From Lumbricus rubellus (Eukaryota > Annelida > Clitellata > Crassiclitellata > Lumbricidae): a stretch of 64,000 nucleotides of DNA. The position numbers and the translations under genes were made by a program. Positions 44,631 through 56,126 of this stretch are shown here, in pieces. The stretch lies in NCBI GenBank assembly GCA_945859605.1, contig OX243811.1, positions 62,880,131 to 62,944,130 on the forward strand, read 5' to 3'. Numbering within the stretch: the first letter of the stretch is position 1; each line of letters starts with the position of its first letter. Below the pieces are notes generated by a model. That model had not been told where the DNA came from and did not search any database. It saw nothing but the letters and a program-made list of their open reading frames with translations.

Positions 44631-46125
44631 TCGATGAGTTTTAGGTCTGTTGTAGGCTAAACGAGGCGACGAATAGGTGTTTGACAACTGCTTGTTGATA
44701 CAGTGGCAGCAGAAATCATCCGACTGGCAACGATTGGCACTGTGTCAGGAAGATAAGATACGACTTATGAAAAGTCGCGATCGCTAGCATGCATCCAACG
44801 CTACTTCTCGATGCTGTCTGGTCTGTCTCCTTCCTTCTATTACTCTTGTATCAGCTTACTCCCTGTCTTCTGTATCTCACTTACTCTATTTCTCAATTCC
44901 TCTCTCCTCCTTTTCTCTTTCTCTTTCTACTCGATGCCAATGCCTTCTGTCGTCATTCGCTCCGCCATTCTGTTATTTCCTCATTTCCCTTATCTGACTA
45001 CGAGTGCCTGTGAACGATTTCGCCTCCTTTCTCTGTGCGTTCAACAATCTGACTCAATTTCAATTTCTTTGGAAGAATTGAAACTCAACTGAAATCAGTT
45101 TTTATTCTCGTTGACTATTTTGTCTGGAACTGAAGCCAACATCATTCGTCTAATATTCAACTGTCCAGACATCAAGTCAACGAGGGCAAATGCAATTTCT
45201 AACACAGGCGCAACTCAATCCGCCAATCTATACTCTCAGAACACTCTGCGACGACGACTGAAGCAAAACATGAAGACAAATGCTGAACTAAACGACGACC
45301 TCTTTATTTGTAAACAACTGGAGAAACTTGACTCTGAAAAGTCTGCATCTTACAAGTTTTTACAAGGGACGACGAAGATTTTATTAAGAGAGGCGAACGA
45401 TTCAGTTGATGAAAGTCATAGATAAAACTGATATAGACTACCGCCAAGATATGGTATGCCGTATGCGCCTGACGCAAACCTTCTGTCCCGACAGAATGAT
45501 GGCATTATTTTATTCAAATCTCTCTCTCTATATATAATTATACATGTATATTGGTTTTCTTCTCAGAGGCAGAATGCATGTGGTCTGCTCTGCATGGCAG
45601 TGCGTGCGTCTCTCTTGCCTTATTGTGCTCATGTATTATAGCATACAATTGAATAGACCTACCATACACATGCACACCGACATACATGCACATAAATTGT
45701 ACACCTATGCCACGCCACGTCAAACTCATACATGCACAATATTATTGCACATGCCCATGCAAACACAAATAAATTTGTATATGCACGCATTATTCATTCA
45801 TGTGTGACAGTGTGCATATAATTTGTTTACCCGTAATCATTGCACAGTGTCTAGACATCTCCAGGGAGCAGTCCGTCTCCCAGAAATGACATTCCCCAAA
45901 ATTAATGTCAGTAGTTTTTAGGTTTTGTTTACATTAGACCTATTATTGCATTATATGAACTGTTATACTGCACCGAAATCGTATCTAGGTTACTATTCTA
46001 TAATCACTACCGTATGCTATTATTTAGCATTGCAATTTGTTATACCATCATATTATTGTAATGAGTATAGGCCTATTACTGTCTATATTTGTATAAATAC
46101 TATTTTATACAAATAAACCAGAAAG
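44631..46125. other. 5' flank of GPCR 1
   Basis: Contains a block shared by all three genes (ATACGACTTATGAA at about 44758-44771 and GCATGCATCC at about 44788). A diverged but alignable stretch at 45080-45430 matches 52830-53150. No exon; the open frame at 45111-45425 is broken in the paralogous unit. Confidence 0.5.
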
Positions 46126-46402
46126 CCAAGAGGCAACACCATGACCAGCCCGTTTAATGTTACGTTAACACTACTCTGCGTTTTCTGTAGATTCAGGAAT
46201 AGCTGTCACTTCTACAAGGATACTCCACCTCTTTAGTTTCATTTATATGCAAGCCTAAGAGCATAAATTGTCACATCACACATAATAGTATTACAAACAC
46301 CACAACTCTAAAATGAGGTCAGCCTCTACGAGCATGTCAAGTATCATCGGAAGAACTTTAATCCGGGTCGTTTAGAACAGCTGCTGCTGCTGCTGCTGCT
46401 GT

Positions 46403-46433
<31 letters not shown>

Positions 46434-46862
46434 TGTGCTGCTGCTTCTGCCTCTATGTCTCACGTCACAGCAGCAGCAGCCATAATTATCAAGGGCGTCA
46501 GACAGCCATAATGTTTAAATTAAAGCGCTATTAAAATTTTCAAGTGACATGTTATAAGTTTACACCCTATGCTGGTTCAGAGAGTAAGATACATCAGGAC
46601 CAGATTCCGGTTATGCACTGCTATTAGGAAAGCCTATCATACAGATTATGTATTCGACCACTCAATTTTAGCACATGCAGATAGATCTAATTATGTAATA
46701 TGAAACCAACCAATAAACCATGTTCTGGTATAATATGAGACGTTGCTGACAAACATGGCCGGTGTTACGATAGGCCTACTCGGCTCTGCTGACAAAGTAG
46801 TATATTTCATTGAACTTGTCATACAACTTTTATAGTAAATAAGTATATAGGCACTTAATATA
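46126..46862. repeat. Segmental duplicate block, copy 2
   Basis: Aligns in order with 34342-35033 and carries an expanded CTG tract. Ends where a mariner-type terminus begins (see 46863). Confidence 0.75.
46381..46480. repeat. Expanded (CTG)n tract with inverted (CAG)4-5
   Basis: About 70 bp of CTG with TTG, CTT and GTG interruptions, then a spacer and CAGCAGCAGCAGC. The paralogous locus at 34600 has only about six CTG. Confidence 0.9.
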
Positions 46863-46920
46863 CAGGGTGGGCCATAAAAAGTAACCTCCACGGTTTTTGC
46901 CAATATCTTGGTCAAAAATA
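46863..46920 (+). mobile_element. Solo mariner-type terminus
   Basis: ACAGGGTGGGCCATAAAAAG preceded by TAT is typical of one inverted-repeat end in mariner/IS630-related elements. No inverse end was found downstream, so this is a fragment. Confidence 0.4.
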
Positions 46921-47928
46921 AGAATTCTCAAATGCTATGTTATACTGACTTAAAGGCAATTCATATTTACGCACAGTGACCAAATTTCACCAAAATATGC
47001 CAAACAGAACAAAAGTAATACCACTTTTAGTGAAACCACCCACTGTTTTTTGACGATTCAAAAACATAACACAACAAAAGTCATATGTCAAATAATAATA
47101 TTGTTATCAAATAAACTTGATATTGCCAGATAATCCTTATTATTATTTCGGAAAGAAAGAGGGTGCCAGCGCAGCGGCACGTCCCTGTGACGTCACTTAG
47201 CAACATGTCGATAAAATAAGGAATGTGTCAGATTAATGATTATGTTATTAAAACAATTTAATTCAAATGTCTAAAATGAAATTTGAAAATTGCCAAGGTG
47301 TCAATGACAGACAACATGTATATCCAGACACTTTGAGAGCAAGGTCTTATAATTACCGATTAATCTGATAAACAGTGAGAGAGCAGAAATTAAGAGTTAA
47401 ATTGAAAATTCTCAAATAAGTCGTTGATGAATAGAGAGATCGGTTCAAAGTCAATTGTCTTGGTTTCATTGAGAAGAGGCAGTGGCTTTGGATACTACAT
47501 GTATATGTGACATTGTGACACCGGTTTTAATAGCCCGTCACCTGTCGATTTTGACTTCTTTTATTCATATTCTGCTGATATTCGGCTTCAAAATACTTTT
47601 TATAGAATCATTCATCTTTTTCATAACTGAAGGTTTATTCGTTTGAATCTGTAATTCATAAAATCATAAAACGTGAGAAAATCGAACATAAAGTTTCAGA
47701 ACAGTCGTGCCACGAAAGGCCTTAGTAGGCTAATCACTATAGTAGCCTACAGTACTTGATTCTTATGCAAATTTGCTGGTAAATACATGGCTATACTGTA
47801 TCAAATAGGCTACATCAGACAGCATGAAATTTGAGCTGCTACTTTCCACTTGTGATTGAATTACAGGAAACTGCTGAATTGAAGAATAAGAATGAATGAA
47901 TAAATAATATGCAAACAGACTCGTCAAA
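46921..47928. other. Intergenic, no gene seen
   Basis: AT-rich. Nothing recognised. Confidence 0.4.
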
Positions 47929-48028
47929 GGCGTAGTCGGCCAGTGACATGAGGTGGATTCGAAACTGCAACCCTTCGACTGCAAGGCGACGAGCCTACGC
48001 AGCCGAAGGGTTGCAGCCACCGCGCCCC
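47929..48028 (-). repeat. tRNA-derived SINE head
   Basis: Minus strand begins GGGGCGCGGTGGCTGCAACC, with an A-box-like TGGCTGCAACC. About 50 bp later comes a B-box-like GGTTGCAGTTTCGAATCC. GGGGCGCGGTGGCT is the usual head of marine-animal tRNA SINEs. The inner palindrome (CAACCCTTCG...CGAAGGGTTG) replaces normal tRNA arms, so it is not a functional tRNA. Confidence 0.6.
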
Positions 48029-48614
48029 ACTATCATCCATTCATGAGCTGATTCTATAATGAATTTCTGTCGTATATTTCAGGACTTTTGATACACAGCC
48101 TACTTTTGCGTTTTATATTCAAAACTATTAAGCTTAATCGTCATTTGCTGTGAAAATTGAATATGATATTTCAAGCTGGATTAGATGGAAAACATCATTT
48201 ATATTAGCACAACTTCATAAAAAAACCAATAGAAACCAATAAGTAAGTTCGCGAAAAACTACGCAGCAACTACGATTGAGGCACGGCATGGTTGATCCCC
48301 AATAATTATTGTCCATCCGTAACATATTATCCGCAACATATTTTCCCTTACATATAAAATATTATTACCCGTAACATATTATGTCGCAGATCAATGCACT
48401 GAAAACCCTAATCAAGGCTTGTGACCAACATTGTGAACTTGCGAGCAGTAGAAGAGTGTGTCGATTAATTGTCGCCTTAATAGGCCTATTATAGACACTA
48501 AGCTATCAAGGTCTTTGCGCACGCATGGTTTCGTTTACATAAGGTCAGTCCGTTCTTTTCGTTCAAGTATACATTGCTGCCAAGTTATAATTATATTGAG
48601 GCGATAAACTGACG

Positions 48615-49022
48615 CATGGGCGAAGTTTATCAGGGGATAGTGGGGGGTTAGTCCCCCCCCCCCAAGAAGTGAAGATTCAGCTTTTTACCGTGGAAATGGT
48701 TATCTTTTCACGATATTAGTCCCTCAAAAAGGTCATGCAGTTTTAGATTTTGGGCCGTGAAAATGGTTCTTTTCACGAAACTTCAATCAAATCATCGAAT
48801 GGTCATCAAAATTCTGGCCGGAAAAATAGTGTTTTAGTGAGATTTCAACCGAAAGACTAAAAAAAGAAAAGAGGTCATCAACTTTTTTGGCCGGGAAAAT
48901 AGTAGGCTATGTTTTAGCCTATGTTTTCATGTCGGCGCCTCTCGTTCTGGACCAAGTCTCCAGCCCAAAGCTCAGGTTATTTTTAGCCCCACCCCAACAA
49001 CGGAAACCGAACTCCGCCTATG
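48615..49022. mobile_element. Short hAT-like element, 408 bp
   Basis: Ends CATGGGCGAAGTTT and (right) AACTCCGCCTATG form imperfect inverted repeats, flanked by AACTGACG and TACTGACG (7 of 8 matching). Unit 1 at about 40955-40970 shows the corresponding site without the insertion. Confidence 0.75.
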
Positions 49023-51110
49023 TACTGACGACGTTTATCAAAGAATAATTATAGGCCTACTCGTTCAACTGATAACATTGCACAGTTCATTTTTGTCGAT
49101 TTTATTTTTGTCTATTTATGCATGTAGATCACATCCTACATGTAAGCTTATATAATCTTAAAGAATTCTTTACAATTATTGCTGTGAGTTTACAAGCACT
49201 GAAAAAGTCATAATGGATATTTGCGAAATGAAAAGCGTCTACGGTACAAAACTCATTGACTATACTTTAGCATGCATGCATCAAATATAAAACGTTAGAC
49301 AATATTCACAAATAGTCTAACTTTAATTCGATATAGGAACAGGACCACCGAGAGGGTGCAGATGGGGAATGCCCAGGGGCCCGGCGACTTTTAGAAGCTC
49401 GGCTAGGGCGGACATATAATAATATAAAATATTTATGATTTATGCCTTTTAAGCATAGGCCTAATATTGAAGATGAAATTAACTGCAATCAGTTTAGGCT
49501 TCAAGTTAGCAACTGAGTAGAATCTTTTGTCATAATATTATATAGGCCTAAATATAAAATGGTAGTTTTGTAGGTCGTAGCTGTACTCTTATAATTTCAA
49601 TTCCTTTTTCTTTAAATGTGGTTCTCATTAAGCCTTGGCTTTAAGCCTTGGCCCTAAGAGATAGTTTAGGAGCCCGTGACTGTCCTGCCTATGAGGTTAG
49701 GAGCCCGAAATTTATCTCGTCAACCCTGCAGGAAACTGAATTGAGCAGTGGTGTGACATGCTCCTGCCTATGGGCACAAGGGAGAATTTGTCTGAGCAGT
49801 CTATGTTACCAAGACCTCTCGATCTTTGTGTTTATACCTTTGTCTGGTAAAGTAACTCTATCTTCTGTCTCATTTTCCGCGTGTGTTTTTCGTGGTCTCC
49901 TTCAGAAAGTGTGTCTGCTGCTGTCTTTCTGTCGCTGTTTCAGAGACACTCCTTGCTTTTGGATCTTTAAGGATCTCTTGGCCACTTCAATCCTTTGTCT
50001 GATGAACTTATCACGAATGATGACATACTAGGGGAAGGTCAGTGTCAACGGATTTCTGAGAACGTATGAATAGAGGAAGTGTGCCACTCATGCTTGAACA
50101 CGACGTGCATGCTTGAGATAATAATTAATTATTATCTTCAACGATTATCGACGCACGCAGGCCCATAATTATAGCAGGATGTTGAGACTGGGTTGCTGAC
50201 TCCAGGCCTGGGATCAAACCCTTTTCAAACTTCCTGGTCTTCAAATAAATCCGTTGTAAACGCCATTCTTTTAATTTAGGCATTTTCCAGGAGGGAAAGC
50301 TCCCCCAGAAATTAATTTCGCCAGAAAATTTTGACAAAAAGATAACAGTTTTTAGTTGCTGTTTACATTATATTACACAAAACATTAGACAATAATAATA
50401 TACTGTGATATTCTCTACTTTTACAAGATTATAATGTTATTATTTCACTATTATAATATATGATAGACCACCATCGTATTTTAATGAGTATAATTACTCT
50501 AACTGTTTAATAATTATTTAAACAAAAAAAATTACAGCCAAATGCCTAATATCCAGTAGGCCTATTATCTTTCAAATAATTTCCGACTGTGAAATTTCAA
50601 CGTGTTTGTTCTTTGAACAGCATGCAAGACAACATCATTTACAATACATGTCTTACGGTCTATCTGGTAAACGGATTGGAACCTTCACTGTTCATCGCTG
50701 CCGAGACAGACCCTTTGATACTGAGCAACGCTCGTGAATCCATCGGTGCTCTGCGCTTAGCTGTAAAGTTTCGCTTTATATTATAATCATTGGAGTATTC
50801 GATACGATCGACTAAAAGCATCCACAGCTCAGCAGTCTCCGACGTAACACAACGTAATTTAGTTTCAGTTCACCGAAGGTCATCATCGTCGACCTCCTCC
50901 TTTATACAGGCTTGGGACTGGCGCTGCAAAAGTACCAGCAATGGCAGAGTTACAACGTATAATGTATGCACTGTTAAAAAATAATAACCACACAGCTGTG
51001 TTTAGTCGGAGACGCGTCATAGCCGATCACATTCAAGTCATCGTTTATTAAGATCAACACCAAAGACCGACGATGATTGTCTTATAAGGACCAGAAACCA
51101 TTGCAGCGTT
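49023..51110. other. 3' flank of GPCR 2
   Basis: No gene. The CT-rich block at 49800-50070 matches 41680-41960 and 59700-60080. Polyadenylation signal at 51044-51049. Confidence 0.45.
51044..51049 (-). promoter_or_regulatory. Polyadenylation signal for GPCR 2
   Basis: AATAAA on the minus strand 62-67 bp past the stop, same context as at 43188. Confidence 0.55.
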
Positions 51111-52523
51111 TCAGAAATGAGTGGACGAACTTATTTCCGCGCCATTCTGCTTGCTGTCTTCGAGCGAAGTGTTCGTGGTATTAACCATCGCCTGCAATAC
51201 GATGGCATCACTGACGGTCTCTGTGGTAATCGAAGCACGTGACGACCCACTGTGCGCAGGCGCATCCGAACAGTTAACTCTACAACTAGCTCCTGAACTC
51301 ATCATTGAGTAAGTGGAGCGATAGGAGCTGGCGAATGAACGCTGGAAACCGGTGTTCTGGAGACGCCATGGTGCGTAGCAGCATCCGAACAAGTAGTGTT
51401 TAAAGTAACGTCTGTACTCTGCGTTGAGCAGATATAGCGCCAGAGGATTGATAGCTGAATAGATGAACATGAGACAGAATGCGACGACCTTGACTATCAT
51501 CCATTCCATGCTCCACATAAAATCAGGGTGAAAATGGAAGCACATGTTGTATACGTGACGTGGCAGCCAGCAGACGATGAAGATGACGACAAACGAGAGA
51601 ACGACTTTAGCGACTTTTGTTCGCGATTCCTTCTGCTTGGCCATAGCGACGCTTTCCTGACGCAAATGTCTGAGCTTTGGTGCCCTGCGCACTGGTGGGG
51701 CTGATGACGAAGCGTTGGCCTCCATCTTGGAGTTGGGTGAAAGCGAATGACGTAGGAGGACAACTGCAATGATGACGTAGAGGCAGACGATGATGATTAG
51801 TGGCACGGCGAAATAGACGATGAAGCGAAAGATGACACGGAACTCCTTGTACCCTTTCCCCCATTTTTCTGGGTATAAGTTACAGAATTGTATCGGTACA
51901 TCGCAATGGTGACAAGGGACGACGTGGGCTCCCAGAAGATCCATGATCGCCAATCCAGCCGACAACACCCAGATGACTACTGAGGCGACGATGACCCGAG
52001 TCAGCGACCGAGAGCTGTAGGAGGCCAGCGGGAAGACGATCGCAATGAAGCGGTCGACGCTGAGAGCCGTTAGGGTAAAGACGGAAACCCCGAGGGACAG
52101 GGTTTGCATGGATTCATTAAGTTTACAGACGGCTTCGCCAAATATCCACTCGTGGAAGGTGAATAGGGTGGAGGCGAATGGAACAGAGAAGAGTATGAGA
52201 ATAAAGTCTCCGATTGCGAGATTTACGATCAGAACGTTTGGTTTCGTTCGCATTGGTTTATTGCGCAACACGGTGAAGATCAAAATGCCGTTACCGATGA
52301 TACCGACGACGAAGATGAGGGCGAAGACAGAGGGAACGCCGATTGCAACAGGATCGTCCCAAATCGAGTATTCATAGTCGTCGTAATAATACTCTTCGTC
52401 GGAGTGGTTGTCGGTCGGAATATCATCGTACGTAAGATTCATTGAAATTTCCGTGGAGTTATCGTCAGCCATCATTTGCGGAGTCATCAGAAGCTCCGTG
52501 TATATATTATTATCATCAGTCAT
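51111..52523 (-). CDS. Class A peptide GPCR 2, bombesin/CCHamide/endothelin-receptor type
   Basis: Intronless, 470 codons from the first ATG at 52523. The paralogue-conserved M-M-A-D start lies at 52478 and may be the true one (455 codons). The N-terminus is acidic (E-E-Y-Y-Y-D-D-Y-E-Y) with N-glycosylation sites. TM1 G-N-G-I-L-I-F, TM2 L-A-I-G-D, D-R-F after TM3, C-W-L-P-R-H-V-Y in TM6 and N-P-L-A-L-Y in TM7 match copy 1 almost residue for residue. Differences cluster in the N-terminus, extracellular loops (C-H-H-C for C-L-H-C in loop 2) and tail. Intracellular loop 3 carries a basic R-R-A-P-K-L-R-H-L-R-Q-E stretch. The tail keeps the Ser-rich end S-S-S-T-H-F. Appears intact. Confidence 0.88.
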   Translation of the reverse strand: MTDDNNIYTELLMTPQMMADDNSTEISMNLTYDDIPTDNHSDEEYYYDDYEYSIWDDPVAIGVPSVFALIFVVGIIGNGILIFTVLRNKPMRTKPNVLIVNLAIGDFILILFSVPFASTLFTFHEWIFGEAVCKLNESMQTLSLGVSVFTLTALSVDRFIAIVFPLASYSSRSLTRVIVASVVIWVLSAGLAIMDLLGAHVVPCHHCDVPIQFCNLYPEKWGKGYKEFRVIFRFIVYFAVPLIIIVCLYVIIAVVLLRHSLSPNSKMEANASSSAPPVRRAPKLRHLRQESVAMAKQKESRTKVAKVVLSFVVIFIVCWLPRHVYNMCFHFHPDFMWSMEWMIVKVVAFCLMFIYSAINPLALYLLNAEYRRYFKHYLFGCCYAPWRLQNTGFQRSFASSYRSTYSMMSSGASCRVNCSDAPAHSGSSRASITTETVSDAIVLQAMVNTTNTSLEDSKQNGAEISSSTHF

Positions 52524-53544
52524 CGTTCGAGATGGTCAAGTTCGGTCTATCGTAAACGAAGAGACGGATTACTTCTCGTTGATGTGACGATGCAACGGCT
52601 GTCAGTGGAAACCAACCAAACGACTGGCAGCAATTACTATATGGCACTGTCAAAAAGACAAGATACGACTTATGAAGAGGAACTAGCGAACGAAGAGGAG
52701 CCCGCATGCATGCTACTCCCCTATGCTGTAATTAACTCGCTCGCTCGCATTCAATCACTCACACTCACTCACTCTCACTCACTCTCTCACTAGAAAAAGC
52801 CTGATTGACTCTCACTGTCTCTTGCAGAAATTTAGTTCAACTGAAGTCACTGTTTTTCTCGGTTATTTATCTGGAACTGAAACCAACATCATTCTCCTCA
52901 TGGCAACAGTTTTTTCAACTGCCTAGGCAATAGGTCAACGCGGGCAGAAGTGAAAGAAATTGTCTCCAACACAGCCACGTCACAATTCGCCAATCTATTC
53001 TCAGGACACTGTGCGACCACGACTGAAGCAAAAACATCAAGCCGAACGACGATCTCTTTTGTTTGTAAACAACATTTAGACTTACTGGAGAAATTTGACT
53101 CTGAAAGTTTGCATCTTAAAGGTTTTTTATGAGGGGCGACGAAGATTTTACTAAGAACAGTGAACGATTGATGCTGCTAATAAAACAGATATTACGGGCC
53201 TATACCCGCCAAGCTACGCCTGACATAAATCTTCTGTCTCATTTATAATCTCCTCAACATGGTTTTTAATCTCAAGAGAGAATGGCTGCATTCTGCCCTG
53301 CATGCCCTTCCATTGCCTTCATCCAATACATAAAACTGAATACCGTACATAGACATAATACATCGCGGTACACACCAATGCATACATGTACATACGCCTG
53401 CAGACACAAAAAGAAAGAAACATACAAGCAGACATCTACTCATGTATGCCTGCATGTACAATGTGTACATGTATAGTGTATACCCATTATTATACGCATA
53501 CAGCTAATGCGCACATAGCTAATTATTTTGTTGAGGCACAAAAT
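52524..53544. other. 5' flank of GPCR 2
   Basis: Holds the conserved ATACGACTTATGAAG and GCATGCATGC blocks (about 52664-52712), then a (CTCA)-rich run at 52737-52792. No gene. Confidence 0.5.
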
Positions 53545-53890
53545 TTCTCGCGATCCCACTGCTGAAAAACTTGAAGGACTTCAATAAAATGTCTCCTGCT
53601 GTTTACTTAGATGCTTTGAATGTCCACGCTGAAATGGTAGCATTTTAATCTTCCAGCTTAATAAACAAATTACCATTTCTCAGGTCCGTGGTCTAGGACT
53701 TCAATATGTACCCTCCAATTGTTTAAATTTTTATTTGCAAAATGCAATGGTAGCATTCTAAGCTGTCATCTAAACAAATTCTCAGAATTTCACTGCTGAA
53801 GGACATGGTTTAAGACTGCAATAAATGTCACCTCCCATTCTGTTTTCTTTAAATGTTTTGAATTTCCACACTGTAATGGTAGCAATTTTA
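53545..53890. repeat. Diverged tandem repeat of about 120-130 bp
   Basis: Units share ACTTCAATAAAATGTC, TTTGAAT...AATGGTAGCA and AAGCTGTCATCTAAACAAAT. At least three units here, and related units resume at about 55080-55290 beyond an inserted LINE. Confidence 0.65.
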
Positions 53891-53970
53891 TCTTATCTTA
53901 TCTTATCTTATCTGACAATTTATAAAGCGCTTCTTGCAGCAAGAGCCTTTCAGAAGCGCTCCCAGTGCGT

Positions 53971-54987
53971 TCATCTCCGAGAAAAAAGGCAAGTTTTTAG
54001 ACGAGAGAAAGATGAGGATACACTACCAGAGAGGATGGCAGAGTGAACTGATGGGGGAAGCCCATTCCATAGAGAGGGACCAATGCAAGCAAATGATCTG
54101 GATTGCGCCATGGCGGTCCTGACTCGCGGGACAAAGAGGTCAAGCCGATCAGAGGACCTAAGAGGACGCAGCGAAGTGGCAGAAGGGGGGCGAAGTATCT
54201 GATCACACAGATACTTCGGAGCAAGACCCATTTGAGACTTGATGACCAAAATTAGGACCTTAAATTGTATACGGGTCGAGAATGGAAGCCAGTGAAGTTG
54301 TTCAGTCATGAATGAAGAAATGTGGGAGAATCGAGGATGGCGGGCAATGAGCCTAGCGGCAGCATTGAGTACAGATTGCAGAGGAGCTAGGCGAACCTTG
54401 GGTAGACCAATAAGAACAGAATTACAATAGTCAAGGCGAGAACAGACAAAAGCATGAACAATTGAGGTAAAGATCGAAGATGTGACAGATTTTCGAATAG
54501 CCCTGAGACGCCTTAGCTGGAAGTAGGAAGAGCGAGTAAGATTGGCAATGTGCTCAGTGAAGGTAAGAGAACTATCTAGGGTGACACCTAGGTCACGAAC
54601 ACTGGAGGAGAAGTTGAAGTGAGGAAAAGTTTGAGAGAGCAGTGTGTAGTCAAGTTTTTGAAGCTGTTGAGGAGTGCCAAACCAAATCAACTGGGTTTTG
54701 GAAGAGTTCAAAGAAAGACGATTAGATGACATCCACAGATGAAGATCTTGTGATAGAGCATCAATTCGACCTGCAAGAAGGAGTTGAGCAGAAGAGGGTC
54801 CATGGACATAGGCTTGGGCATCATCAGCAAAAAGGTGGCCAGTTGCAGAGTGGCCAGGAAAAAGAGAGGTAATGCCAGCCGTGTAAAGGATGAAAAGGAG
54901 TGGGCCTAAGACAGAACCCTGAGGAACACCCAAGACAACAGGGACCCACTGAGTCCTAGAGTCACCAGGGATGAGTCCTAGAGTCAC
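53971..54987 (-). pseudogene. LINE reverse transcriptase, partial
   Basis: 338 codons open on the minus strand. They include G-V-P-Q-G-S-V-L-G-P-L-L-F, the catalytic F-A-D-D-A, L-N-S-S-K-T-Q, V-R-D-L-G-V-T-L-D, S-R-L-D-Y-C-N-S-V-L, and a C-terminal L-W-N-G-L-P-P. This is the RT palm, thumb and connector of an L2/CR1-type ORF2. The endonuclease and early RT blocks are absent. The first about 15 codons are encoded by 22-bp repeats and are not genuine RT sequence. No internal stop, so the copy is fairly young but 5'-truncated. Confidence 0.85.
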
Positions 54988-55040
54988 CAGAGATGAGTCC
55001 TAGAGTCACCAGAGATGAGTCCTAGAGTCACCAGAGATGA
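54955..55040. repeat. 22-bp minisatellite at the LINE 5' edge
   Basis: About four copies of GAGTCCTAGAGTCACCAGAG(AT). It marks the truncated 5' end of the LINE. Confidence 0.9.
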
Positions 55041-56031
55041 CTGGTGCGTATAGGCTTAGGCTTAGCTTAGGCTATACTGGCGCGTATAGCCTTATAAGCT
55101 GTCAGCTTGATAAAATTGTTCATTTTTCAACCGTAGCTTTAAAAGCTGTCATCTTAACAAAATAACTCGTGATTTAGGTTCTCATAAATGTGGTTTCAGA
55201 TTTCAATAAATGTCTGCGCCCATTGCTTGGGATTTTATTGCGCGTATAGCCTAATGGTAGCATTTTAAGCGGTTATCGCAAAAATTGTACATTATTGATA
55301 AACACTGTAGAAATGTATAATGAAATTTATGCATATTTCTTAAATGTTGGGGTCCTTGGGGATAAGTTATAGGCCTAAGCATCTCCGTCCCTCACCACAA
55401 ACTTTGAGGAATACCGTTCCTCCTATCCCTCCGTATATAAGTCTCCGCCCGTGGATTAAGTGAAGCACATACAATCGTACATGCCAAGGCGAAAGTTAGC
55501 CAGAACATAATAATTTATTATATAAAGCTAAGCTACCGTACACAATGGAATCGCATCCGGGACTGCTTGTCTAGTTGCGTGTACTGCCGCTCCGTTGTAG
55601 GCCTACACGTGCTAAAGTCGTTAGAACCCGTCGTTTTAGAAGATACAACGACGTAGTGTTGTCGTAGGCCATCTGTTGTGTGTCTTCATAGCCATAATTT
55701 AGTGTAATGACCCTACTTGTAGGTCACATGAAAAGCTACTGAAACGTCAACGACCTATAATAGGCTAGGCCCTACATGTATGCTGTCACAAGACATCGCT
55801 AAACTGCGTTCCGTGTGACTCGGGGAAGGGGGGGGGTATTAGGCTAACCTAGGCTTACCAGAGGTTCCTATTAAACCAGCACATGCAGCGGTACCGGTAG
55901 CTCTATATATTGATGCACGACATTTGCCACAATCATGTGTAACTCGTTTAGTTTCATCATGGCTGAAAGTGGTTTGAAAACCTAGACGGGTCTCAGATCT
56001 TCATCCTCAAAACTTATTTCTTCTCTCGTGG
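55041..56031. other. Intergenic, with tandem-repeat remnants
   Basis: 55080-55290 continues the repeat seen at 53545-53890. The rest shows no gene. Confidence 0.45.
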
Positions 56032-56126
56032 CCTTGCGCACTGGGAGCGCCTCTGAACGGTTCACCCTAGTAAAGGCGCTTTATAAATGTTTTTATACAA
56101 TACAATACAATACAATACAATACAAT
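56032..56126 (+). mobile_element. LINE 3'-end fragment with (ATACA)n tail
   Basis: GCGCACTGGGAGCGCCTCTG...GGCGCTTTATAAATG followed by five or more ATACA repeats matches the 3' end of the LINE at 53889-55040 in the opposite orientation, with a different tail. Confidence 0.8.

Larger units (their letters stand above)
40800..45430 (-). repeat. GPCR segmental duplication, unit 1
   Basis: Flanks and GPCR share ordered blocks with 48490-53170 and 59430-63430: AAGGTCTGTGCCAACACATGG, a CT-rich block at about 41680-41960, the coding sequence, and the upstream CGACTTATGAA block. Edges are approximate. Confidence 0.75.
48490..53170 (-). repeat. GPCR segmental duplication, unit 2
   Basis: Aligns in order with unit 1, differing by separate element insertions (48615-49022 here, 41282-41603 there). 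Approximate edges. Confidence 0.75.
53889..55040 (-). mobile_element. 5'-truncated L2/CR1-type LINE with GATAA tail
   Basis: A minus-strand RT frame (53971-54987) is followed by a 3' end with GCGCTTTATAAATTGTCAGATAA and three or four GATAA repeats at 53889-53911. It interrupts the 120-130 bp tandem repeat. The 5' edge carries a 22-bp minisatellite. Confidence 0.82.

Noticed and set aside
43554..44660. Plus-strand open frames opposite the GPCR genes (also 52045-52377, 62349-62639)
   Set aside because: Antisense shadows of conserved minus-strand coding sequence.
45111..45425. 104-codon frame upstream of GPCR 1, partly shared with unit 2
   Set aside because: The homologous stretch at 52850-53150 carries frame-breaking changes, so the similarity is from duplication and not protein constraint.
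47929..48028. Functional tRNA gene on the minus strand
   Set aside because: A- and B-box-like words are present, but the arms are replaced by a CAACCCTTCG palindrome and no cloverleaf forms; it fits a SINE.
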